Made by a program: the position numbers and the translations under genes. A stretch of 64,000 nucleotides of DNA, from contig NZ_NRDF01000009.1 in assembly GCF_003130205.1 (NCBI RefSeq), positions 1 through 64,000 on the forward strand, read 5' to 3'. How positions within the stretch are numbered: the first letter of the stretch is position 1; each line of letters opens with the position of its first letter. The stretch comes from Aggregatibacter actinomycetemcomitans. GTDB taxonomy: Bacteria > Pseudomonadota > Gammaproteobacteria > Enterobacterales > Pasteurellaceae. Of the stretch, positions 56,231 to 64,000 are shown one piece after another. Under the pieces are notes generated by a model that searched no databases, was not told the DNA's origin, and saw only the letters and a program-made list of their open reading frames with translations.

Positions 56231-59200
56231 TTAGAATTCAAGTTGCATTGAAAGTCTATAATTACGACCCGGTGCATTGAAGCGGTTGATACCCAATCCG
56301 CTCTTTTGGTCAATCAGATTACTTGTACCAAACGGGCGAATTGATCTTGCAGAATCCCAAGTAATATATTTTCTGTTTGTGAGATTATATACTCCGGCCC
56401 TTAAAGTTAAGTTTTTGATTGGTTTAATATAACCAAGTAAATCAATCGTTGTATAAGAATTACTACGCCATTTGATGGAGCTGTCCTTTTTACCCTCCTC
56501 TTTGTGGTACATGTTGTAAGTATCTTTAGCTTGTTTTGCTCCGGCATGAGTTATATATAAATCTAAACCGAATTTATCATCAGAATGAACATAACCTATA
56601 CCATAAACAGCAGTTCTGGGCTGAATTGCGTTCATCGGAATACCGCCATCCATTCTCCCTTTTTGGTAAGTGTATTTATAACTTAAATTAAATCCATTAA
56701 GGATTTTTGCCAAATCATTCAAAGAAATTTGAGATACGATTTCAAAGCCCGTTACTTTTGCATTAGGTCTGTTTATATTTTGATATACATTAAACGGGCG
56801 TAACTTGGAATGCCCTTGTAGTTGTTTGTTGCCTTTGTATACCAAATCAATGAAGTTATTATATCGGGTCTCAAACACAGACGTAGAAACATAGCCCATA
56901 TCATTATGTAAGGTTATAGACAATTCTTTAGTTTTTGCTGTTTCTTGCGCAAGATCCTTATTGGGTAATACAGAGAAATCAGGGTGTTTAAAGGTAAAAT
57001 AAATTTCATCACCAGTTGGCGCCCGGAATGCTTTGCTATATTTCGCCTGCAAACGTAACCAATCCAGTGGATCTACCGTCGTATTCAATGAATACGAGCT
57101 GGCAGAGAACTTTTTCGGCTGTGCAATTTTTTTGATATTCGCGTTTGCGTTAGCTTCCCGTCTTGCCTGATTTTCAGGAGATGTTAAATCGGATGGATCA
57201 AACTTTGGATCTGTTATATACAGATTAGTTACCAGATCATCAGGAATTTTTGGAGTGACGCCGGGGATATATTCCGGATTATATTTCACACGGTCATAAC
57301 GGTAACCGATACCGAAACTTATGTAATCATTTAATTTGAAATCGTCAATAAAGTATAGTGCGCCTGTTTTAGTTTTCACAGGAATTAGGAAAGAATAAAC
57401 ATTCTTTCTATTGCAAAGTGCATTGTAGCGATCCGGATTACTTATTGAAGGTGAACAATCTTTAGGATATTGAGCCCACCACTTTATATTTCTAGCACTG
57501 ATGCCTGAAATATTTATCATTTCTTTTTTAGACTCTGCCCACAACCCACCATAGGACAGATCATGTTCTGTACCGGAGATTTCAATATGCTTTGTTAAAT
57601 CAATATTGATCTGCTTTGTTTTGGTTGTAAGATCACGCTGAGTCCATAAGTTTTCTTGATAGCCGGATTTATTTGGCACGAAGAATACCGGTCCGCTTAA
57701 TTGATCCTTACTCATTATTTTAGTTTTGGCATATTTTTTACCATCACGTTCAAAAACTTCGAATGGAATATCAACCGGTGTTCCATCACGTTGAAAACCT
57801 CCAATCGTTTTTTTATTACAGTTTATAGCATCACAGCTTAATATATGTGAAGTATTTGTTGTCAGAGTTTGTTCATCACCAATGACCTCTTCCGATTTTA
57901 AATCGTATTCTTTTCCGTTTATTTCAAAGGATTTTTTAGCCGGTGCTCCGGGGATTTTCAATTCAACAGTACAGAAATTACTCGGATCTGTTTCGTCTTC
58001 TTCACAGTATTTAGAATATTTTACCCCCGGATATTTTTGTTCCAGTACATGCCATTGTGCTTTTTGCCACCGGTATTTTGCAGTGCTACTTGGATCTAAA
58101 GGGACTTGCTCTTTTATTGTTTTTGTTTGTGCCGGAGTATTTGTATATTTGGCTAATTTATTATCACTACCGACAAGTTTATTGTCCTCATTATATTTCA
58201 TACCTAACTTATTTTGTGAGGTAGGGCACTTATCATTTCCATCGCAATAATCATCTGTTCTTGCTCGGGTTGTAATTTTTTGTTGGGAATAGGTGATTTT
58301 CAACGTATCCCAAAGCGGTGTTGTTGTGAAGTTTTCATAAGTAAAGGCGAATTTTTACGTTCTACTTTATCATTGGTGTGACGTAACTCTTCCTCATCAT
58401 AGGTTCTAAATTGAGTATTTGGCTTTAATGTGTAAGAAAAATCATGTCCTTTAGAGGTTTGCTTATATAAATCTGCCATAACGGAGAAACGGTGATTATC
58501 TGTTGGTTGAAATGCGAATTTCAACAATGTACTGTCTAAGGTACGGCGATAGGGATCGGCCTTCTCTCTGGTTTTTCCCTGAACTCTCTCGTTGTAGTTT
58601 TTGTAACCGAAGTTTTCTAATTCATGTCCTTTGCGTGATGTAAGAACAGCAATCGCGTCAAAATATTTATAGCGACCGGCAAGCGTTAGCGTATTGAGAT
58701 TTTGATTATCTGCTGTGTTGTAGCCCCGCTTGTAGGAAGCATAATAGTTTTTATCGGTCAAATAGTCGCGTGCATCTTTGGTTTCAAAACTGACCGAACC
58801 ACCTAATGCGCCACTACCTGATTTTAAAGAATCGGCCCCTTTTCGGATCGTAACTTGTTTTAGTGTCTCAATTTCTGCACTATTACGTGTATTATTAAAA
58901 TTACCGTAACCTTCAAATAATTCTTTAAAACCTTGTGATGAGATGGTTTCTGCTTGTGCCAGTCCGTCAATTTGAATCGCCACCCGATTTTCTTCCACAC
59001 CACGCACAGCAAAGCCGCTATTGCCGAAACGCCCAGCTTCGACTACCGTTACACCGGTGTCATAACGAACCAAATCTTTTACATCTTGAGCTTGTTGCTT
59101 TTCTAATTTTTTCGCACTTTTAACCGTTTCACCGATTTTGGGCGGGGTTCTATCATCAGAATTTCCATTGCCTTCACTGCTACCTGAAACCACAATCTCA

Positions 59201-59307
59201 TTTAATTTTTCCTGTTTGTCGTTTTCGGCATAGGCAGTTGAAATACTTAAAGCAAGGAAAATAATATGAGAGGAGAGGGTAGGTAGCCTAAATTTTAATT
59301 TACTCAT
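56231..59307 (-). pseudogene. hgpA: TonB-dependent haemoglobin receptor (Hgp type), frameshifted
   Basis: The N-terminal frame (59307 to 58300) encodes a signal peptide ending AYA, a TonB box (NEIVVSGS) and the plug domain ([26 protein letters not shown]). It then runs out of frame after VERKN. The rest, starting [20 protein letters not shown] and continuing through KITTRARTDDYCDGN to the barrel end (FNAPGRNYRLSMQLEF), is in another frame to 56231. One extra base in the A5 run at 58352-58356 (T's on the plus strand) would join them into about 1,025 residues, the usual size of Hgp receptors for haemoglobin or haptoglobin complexes. No CCAA repeats are present near the start, so it is not phase-variable in the H. 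influenzae manner. As read it makes no full receptor. The exact ligand is inferred from similarity. Confidence 0.88.
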
Positions 59308-59341
59308 ATGTGACCTTCGGTATGCGAATTTTACTTCTGTG

Positions 59342-59379
59342 GATAAATGAAAATAATTCGCGTAATGATAATGAAATTC
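59342..59379. promoter_or_regulatory. Candidate Fur box upstream of the haemoglobin receptor gene
   Basis: CGTAATGATAATGAAATTC at 59361-59379 matches the 19-bp Fur consensus in 13 positions, and the AT-rich stretch just before it (GATAAATGAAAATAATT) extends the match. Iron control is expected of such receptors. Confidence 0.5.
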
Positions 59380-59499
59380 GTTTCCTTTGCAAGGATAAAG
59401 ATAAGTTATATTAGACTTATTTGATATATGTCATGATTGTTTGGGTTTTGCAGAAAATCAGCCTATTCGCTGGAATAGGCTTTCATATCATGCAGGTAT

Positions 59500-61518
59500 T
59501 TAGAGATTTTCAAGAGACGTACCTTTCAGCAGTTTACGTATCCAGCTGCGACTTGCTGATAGGTGGTGAATTAAGTTTTCACTCAGCGGGAGCGGTTCAT
59601 TGTGGATTAATGATGCCAAGGTTTCGCCCAGGATCGGAGCGGAGGTTAAGCCGCGTGAACCGAGGCCGCCGATTAAGTAAAGGTTCGGATAATAGGCGGC
59701 GGGTGGGATTGGCTGTTTGCGGCGACGGAGATTAAATAGATTTTTGTAATCCGCACATTGGCGATCGAAGTCAGGTACGTTGCCCATCATCGGAATACGA
59801 TCCCGTACGGCGCAACGCACGCCGATTCGTGCCAAATTGGCGGAGGTATCCACGTCCTTCACCCAAGACATTTCGGCTAAATTTCGTTGGATTTTTTCCT
59901 GATTTTCCCGCTGTTCCTGCTCTCTAAAGCGACGATCGGCGCAATCACGCACATGACTGGCACCGATGCAATGGCTGGTTTTTGCCCGATCCGCCGGGGT
60001 GAGGTAACCGTCGTAACAGAGCACGGATTTCAGTTTCAGTAAATTTGCCGAGGTAGGAATTTGGCTGACCTGACCGCGCACGGCGTAGAGCGGCAAATGT
60101 TGTGTTTGCGGGAACCGATGAAGCTGATGACCGTTCGCCAGCATCACAATTTGATGCTGAAATTGCTCACCCCGTTCATTGGTGAGTTGCCAGTGTTCGT
60201 TCCGCCATAAAAGTGCGGTCATTTTTTCCCGCGTTTTTATGGTCAACCCCTGTTTTTCCAAATGCGTAAAAAGATTTTGCACCAGTTGTTGTGGGGCGAG
60301 CCATGCCCCTTGGGGGATAAATCCACCGCCACAAGGCAGCGGCAAGCCGACTTTCTCGCTTAGTTCTGCCTGCGTTAAGGTTTGATAAAGCGCGGTGGGC
60401 AAGCGATATTGCGAAATGTGGTGTAATTTGACCGCACTTTTTTCGTTATAGCCGCACAATGCCACGCCGCAAAATTCATGTTCAAAGTCAATTCGTTTTT
60501 CCGCTTCGTGTAGCAGTTGTAAGCCGTAAGCAAAGGCGTGAATGTAAAAGCGAATGTTGCGTTCGTCATCATCACTAAGTTGCGGATAAAAGGCGCCTTG
60601 TTTGTTGCCGGAAGCGTTCATCGCCGGTTGCGGGTCTTCGCAATATAAGGTGACTTTAGCACCGCGTTGCATTAAGGAAAGGGTAGTAAACACCGATGCC
60701 ACGCCTCCGCCGATAATGGCAACATCGGCTTTTTCTTGAAACTCTGCCGCTTGCGGAAGATACCAGGGCGTAAAAAGTGCGGTGGGTTTTACAAGCGTTT
60801 TTTCGCCCGCCAGACATTCCCGTTTTTTGCCGTAACCTTTGCGTTTTTGCACGCTGAATCCCGCATTTTCCAAGCCCTTGCGCACCGCGCTTGCTGTGGT
60901 GAAGGTGGCGAAGGTGCCGTGCGGTTTGGTATAGCGATACATTTGTGCGTACAGTCCTTCGTTCCACATTTCGAGATTTTTGCTCGGCGCGAAACCGTCT
61001 AAAAACCAAGCGTCGATTTTCTCCCGCATATAATCACCAAGTTGCGGCAAATTAGCGTGAATATCGCCGAACCATAAATCAAGGGTGGTTTCTTCAAAAT
61101 GAAAACGATAGCAGCCTTCAATGGGTTCCAGCCAATACGCCTGTAGTTGTTCGGTGAGGGCGGTAAATTGCGGGTAATGCGCATGAGCGTGTTTTAAGGC
61201 TTGCGAGCTCAGCGGGTATTTTTCAAAAGAAAGGAAAAATAAACGTTGTAATTTCGCTCGTGGAAATTGGTGGCGAAATTCGCGAAAGAGGGTAGTTACG
61301 GCAAAAAAGTTCAGCCCCGTGCCGAAGCCGGTTTCCGCAATGACGAAATGTGCCTGTTCATGGTGTTGCCAGCGCTGCCATAATCGGTTTCCTTGTTGGA
61401 AAACGTAACGACTTTCTTCCAATCCGTCCTGATTGGAAAAATAGACGTCATCAAATTGGTTGGAAACGGGCGTGTTTTCTTGGTTAAACCTGATGTCGGC
61501 GTGAGTAATAACGCGCAT
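59500..61518 (-). CDS. mnmC: Bifunctional tRNA mnm5s2U biosynthesis protein MnmC
   Basis: The 672-residue protein has two enzymes. The N-terminal methyltransferase (about 1-245) contains [12 protein letters not shown] (SAM loop) and [17 protein letters not shown]. The C-terminal FAD oxidoreductase (about 265-660) contains [23 protein letters not shown] and [20 protein letters not shown]. Together they finish the 5-methylaminomethyl-2-thiouridine of wobble U34 in some tRNAs. It is divergent from fabB, the same pair as in E. coli. Confidence 0.96.
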   Translation of the reverse strand: MRVITHADIRFNQENTPVSNQFDDVYFSNQDGLEESRYVFQQGNRLWQRWQHHEQAHFVIAETGFGTGLNFFAVTTLFREFRHQFPRAKLQRLFFLSFEKYPLSSQALKHAHAHYPQFTALTEQLQAYWLEPIEGCYRFHFEETTLDLWFGDIHANLPQLGDYMREKIDAWFLDGFAPSKNLEMWNEGLYAQMYRYTKPHGTFATFTTASAVRKGLENAGFSVQKRKGYGKKRECLAGEKTLVKPTALFTPWYLPQAAEFQEKADVAIIGGGVASVFTTLSLMQRGAKVTLYCEDPQPAMNASGNKQGAFYPQLSDDDERNIRFYIHAFAYGLQLLHEAEKRIDFEHEFCGVALCGYNEKSAVKLHHISQYRLPTALYQTLTQAELSEKVGLPLPCGGGFIPQGAWLAPQQLVQNLFTHLEKQGLTIKTREKMTALLWRNEHWQLTNERGEQFQHQIVMLANGHQLHRFPQTQHLPLYAVRGQVSQIPTSANLLKLKSVLCYDGYLTPADRAKTSHCIGASHVRDCADRRFREQEQRENQEKIQRNLAEMSWVKDVDTSANLARIGVRCAVRDRIPMMGNVPDFDRQCADYKNLFNLRRRKQPIPPAAYYPNLYLIGGLGSRGLTSAPILGETLASLIHNEPLPLSENLIHHLSASRSWIRKLLKGTSLENL

Positions 61519-61687
61519 TGGACTTGCTTTCCTCTGTTAATTTTCAAGATGGCTATATGATACGCCGATTCTGCCTAACTGGTCTAACGTTATAATTAAT
61601 GCTTGCAATATTTTGATTTCATAGTAAATTGCCTTTCAGCTAACATATGTAAGTCGAATTTCCCTCTAACAGATTAAGGAACAGAGA

Positions 61688-62908
61688 ATGAAAAGAGTCG
61701 TAATTACCGGATTTGGTATCATTTCAAGTATTGGTAACAATAAAGAAGAAGTATTGGCTTCGTTAAAAGCCGGTAAATCCGGTATCGAAGTGGTTCCCGA
61801 ATTTATCGAAATGAAAATGCGCAGCCAGGTGGCGGGCACCGTTAAACTTAACCCGAGCGAGTTAATTGATCGCAAAATTTATCGTTTCATGGGTGATGCC
61901 GCCGCTTATGCGTATCTTTCTATGAAAGAAGCCATCGAAGATGCCGGCTTAACGGAAGAACAGGTCTCTAACGAACGCTCCGGTTTGGTGATCGGCGCAG
62001 GTACGGGTTCCGCCCATAACCAATTAATTGCTTGTGACGCCGTACGCGGTCCGCGCGGAGTGAAAGCCATCGGCCCTTATGCGGTAACCAAAACCATGGC
62101 GTCCAGCGTGTCCGCCTGTTTGGCGACCCCATATAAAATCAAAGGTGTCAGTTACAGTATCAGTTCCGCGTGTGCCACTTCCGCACACTGTATCGGTAAC
62201 GCTTACGAATTAATTCAATTAGGCAAACAAGACATCGTTTTCGCCGGTGGCGCGGAAGAGTTATCTTGGGAATGCGCCACTGAATTCGACGCCATGGGTG
62301 CCGTTTCAACCAAATACAACGACACCCCGACCAAAGCCTCCCGTGCCTACGATGCTAATCGTGACGGCTTCGTGATTGCCGGCGGCGGCGCGGTTGTGGT
62401 GGTAGAAGAATTGGAACACGCGTTAGCACGCGGTGCGAAAATTTATGCGGAAATCGTGGGCTATGGCGCCACTTCCGACGGCTATGATATGGTTGCACCG
62501 AGCGGTGAAGGCGCAGAACGCTGTATGAAACAAGCGATGGCAGGTTTGGATGCGCCAATCGATTACATCAACGTACACGGTACCTCTACTCCGGTGGGTG
62601 ACGTGAAAGAATTGGGTGCAATTAAGAATGTATTCGGCAATAAAATCCCGGCAATTTCTTCCACTAAATCCATGACCGGTCACTCTTTAGGCGCAGCCGG
62701 CGCCCATGAAGCCATTTATACGTTGTTAATGTTACACAATGATTTCATCGCGCCAAGCATTAACATTGAGACCCTGGACGAACAGGCGCAAGGTTGTAAC
62801 ATCGTCACTGAAACTGTCGAAAACGCCGGTTTGCAGACCGTGATGTCCAACAGCTTCGGCTTCGGCGGTACTAACGCCAGCCTCGTGTTCAAACGTTACA
62901 ACGGTTAA
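61688..62908 (+). CDS. fabB: 3-oxoacyl-ACP synthase I (FabB)
   Basis: The 406-residue condensing enzyme elongates fatty acids and is needed for unsaturated ones. It has the active-site Cys in [16 protein letters not shown], the His residues in [13 protein letters not shown] and [15 protein letters not shown], and the ending [19 protein letters not shown]. Length and start [16 protein letters not shown] fit FabB rather than FabF. Confidence 0.97.
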   Translation: MKRVVITGFGIISSIGNNKEEVLASLKAGKSGIEVVPEFIEMKMRSQVAGTVKLNPSELIDRKIYRFMGDAAAYAYLSMKEAIEDAGLTEEQVSNERSGLVIGAGTGSAHNQLIACDAVRGPRGVKAIGPYAVTKTMASSVSACLATPYKIKGVSYSISSACATSAHCIGNAYELIQLGKQDIVFAGGAEELSWECATEFDAMGAVSTKYNDTPTKASRAYDANRDGFVIAGGGAVVVVEELEHALARGAKIYAEIVGYGATSDGYDMVAPSGEGAERCMKQAMAGLDAPIDYINVHGTSTPVGDVKELGAIKNVFGNKIPAISSTKSMTGHSLGAAGAHEAIYTLLMLHNDFIAPSINIETLDEQAQGCNIVTETVENAGLQTVMSNSFGFGGTNASLVFKRYNG

Positions 62909-62931
62909 TCTCTCGGGGTGATTTTTCTCTT

Positions 62932-62975
62932 AAAGTGCGGTCGAAATTCACAGTGTTTTTCGACCGCACTTTTTT
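62932..62975 (+). terminator. Inverted uptake-signal terminator after fabB
   Basis: AAAGTGCGGTCGAAA pairs with TTTCGACCGCACTTT, ending in a T-run. Confidence 0.8.
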
Positions 62976-63048
62976 GTTTGTGCAAAACTTCTCCGCATAT
63001 TTGCTGTAGGGTACAATACCCACCGTTTTTCTCTTGTTACGGAATGCT

Positions 63049-64000
63049 ATGAAAAATCTTAAAGACTTTGTTCGACGCTATGTGGATTGGGTGATCCGTC
63101 TCGGGCGCATTCGCTTTTCTTTGCTTGGCGTGATGGTGCTGGCGGTGCTTGCACTTTGTACGCAAATTCTGCTTAGTTTGTTGGTAATGGGGGAAATTCT
63201 TTGGGCAGATGTGGCACGCTCCATTGTGTTCGGTTTGATTTCTGCGCCTTTTGTGATTTATTTTTTCACGGTATTGGTGGAAAAACTGGAACACTCCCGT
63301 CAGGCGCTTTCGTGTTCCGTAGAAGAGCTGCGCAGAGAAGTTCAAGAACGGGTATCGGCGGAGAAAAAATTATCGGAAGTCTTGGATAACCTGGAAAAAA
63401 TCAACCGCGATAAAACCACTTTGATGACTACCATCAGTCACGAGTTACGCACGCCGTTAAACGGCATTATCGGCTTGAGCCGCATTTTATTGGAAGAAAA
63501 TCCCTCCGAACGACAACAAAATTACCTTAAAACCATCAACAGCAGTGCCCTTTCTCTCGCCCATATTTTTAGTGACATCATTGATTTAGAAAAAATTGAT
63601 GCGAAACGTATTGAACTCAATCGTAAAGCCACGGATTTATACGCGTTGCTCAATGACATTGCCAATTTCGCGTTATTAATGACGGAAGAAAAGCATTTGC
63701 AATTTCAATTGGCTTGCCCGCCGACGCTACCTAATTGGCTGATGTTGGACGGCGTGCGGTTAAACCAAGTGCTGTGGAATTTAATCAATAACGCGGTGAA
63801 ATTCACTCAACGGGGCAGCGTTACCTTATCTGTGGAGCAGACAGCAGAGGAAGAATTTGCGTTGCGCGTAATCGACACCGGCATCGGTATTGCCGAGCAG
63901 GATTTGCAGAAGATTTTTGAACTGTATTATCAAGCCGGTTCTGATGCTAATAAATCCTTAGGCAGCGGCATCGGGTTGTCCGTGTCAAAAACCATTGCAC
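63049..64000 (+). CDS. arcB: Aerobic respiration sensor kinase ArcB (5' part)
   Basis: The gene runs off the window after 317 codons with no stop. It begins with two membrane segments (about 25-49 and 60-83), a coiled-coil linker (EELRREVQERVSAEKK), the HisKA H-box TTISHELRTPLNGII with His131, and a catalytic domain with N-box LWNLINNAVKFT and G1-box VIDTGIGI. ArcB senses quinone redox state and phosphorylates ArcA. The linker joins the kinase directly; the PAS domain of E. coli ArcB is missing, as I recall for H. influenzae ArcB. Receiver and HPt domains are expected beyond the window. Confidence 0.93.
   Translation, partial: MKNLKDFVRRYVDWVIRLGRIRFSLLGVMVLAVLALCTQILLSLLVMGEILWADVARSIVFGLISAPFVIYFFTVLVEKLEHSRQALSCSVEELRREVQERVSAEKKLSEVLDNLEKINRDKTTLMTTISHELRTPLNGIIGLSRILLEENPSERQQNYLKTINSSALSLAHIFSDIIDLEKIDAKRIELNRKATDLYALLNDIANFALLMTEEKHLQFQLACPPTLPNWLMLDGVRLNQVLWNLINNAVKFTQRGSVTLSVEQTAEEEFALRVIDTGIGIAEQDLQKIFELYYQAGSDANKSLGSGIGLSVSKTIA

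Larger units (their letters stand above)
6171..62973. repeat. Hin-type DNA uptake signal sequences, dispersed
   Basis: The core AAGTGCGGT (or its complement ACCGCACTT) recurs several dozen times on both strands, for example near 6171, 9228, 12141, 14185, 15657, 16482, 17563, 20407, 21332, 22789, 24123, 24930, 27640, 30843, 31914, 32661, 33463, 35065, 37174, 39353, 44550, 46460, 47981, 48556, 49110, 52837, 56140, 60210, 60775 and 62932. Many are followed by an A/T-rich tail. They direct preferential DNA uptake during competence. Some lie inside genes; many are paired as inverted repeats downstream of genes. Confidence 0.9.

Noticed and set aside
58300-58303. Two separate overlapping receptor genes
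   Set aside because: The second frame has no signal peptide or ribosome-binding site and begins mid-barrel; it is the continuation of the first frame after a shift.

Overview
The window comes from a Pasteurellaceae chromosome of the Haemophilus type, most likely Aggregatibacter and probably A. actinomycetemcomitans. Three things point there: several dozen copies of the Hin-type DNA uptake signal (core AAGTGCGGT) on both strands; a gene set close to Haemophilus influenzae (sxy, narQ-murB, nap, nadN, pnuC, luxS, trmN6-srmB, yciCBAI, recN-nadK-grpE, mnmC/fabB, arcB); and a complete pgaABCD locus plus an hgpA-type haemoglobin receptor. The genus is an inference; no rRNA gene is present.

Layout. 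0-2 kb: the last codons of an EF-Tu gene with its terminator, about 1.2 kb of non-coding DNA holding eroded transposase fragments, then the competence regulator sxy. 2-6 kb (minus): rpoH, a DUF2322-like gene, murB and narQ. 6.4-12.1 kb (plus): the periplasmic nitrate reductase operon napDAGHBC, without napF, divergent from its sensor narQ. 12.2-17.5 kb (minus): a frameshifted glutathionylspermidine synthetase/amidase gene, waaF, a Fic AMP-transferase gene and hldD. 17.8-20.4 kb: an unrecognised exported protein and the NAD nucleotidase nadN. 20.4-24 kb: an internally deleted IS3-type element inserted in an uptake signal, a cupin gene and polA. 24.2-27.6 kb: an outer-membrane barrel gene, a small lipoprotein gene, rep and three tRNA genes. 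27.7-33.4 kb: a PRD-like gene, yqaB-maa-yqaA, luxS, rluA, pnuC and trmN6. 33.5-39.3 kb: srmB, a DUF4143 ATPase and membrane-protein pair, pdxH and an OPA-family transporter. 39.5-47.7 kb (minus): pgaABCD, deoD and nupC. 48-56 kb: a membrane-anchored Cof phosphatase, a MITE-like repeat, yciCBAI, ompW, recN, nadK and grpE. 56-64 kb: a frameshifted haemoglobin receptor gene, mnmC, fabB and the start of arcB.

How the genes fit together. NarQ probably controls the neighbouring nap operon. An FNR-like site upstream of napD and the partial arcB gene add oxygen and redox control. NadN (periplasmic NAD breakdown), PnuC (nicotinamide riboside import) and NadK (NAD phosphorylation) form an NAD salvage route typical of this family. 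Sxy and the dense uptake signals fit natural competence; many signals occur as inverted pairs just after genes, where they double as terminators. HldD and WaaF build the heptose core of LPS, and a self-contained Fic gene sits between them. PgaABCD makes and exports the biofilm polysaccharide PNAG, and LuxS makes AI-2. NupC and DeoD salvage nucleosides under two apparent CRP sites with a CytR-like octamer between them.

Most of the window is ordinary core genome. The items most worth a second look are the Fic gene with its palindromic promoter array, the DUF4143 ATPase pair with its palindromic operator, the deleted IS element in an uptake signal, the MITE-like hairpin-rich repeat at 49.3-49.6 kb, two single-base frameshifts (gss and hgpA), and a two-residue loss in the SAM-binding loop of TrmN6. 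I see no CRISPR array, prophage or clearly new multi-gene system.
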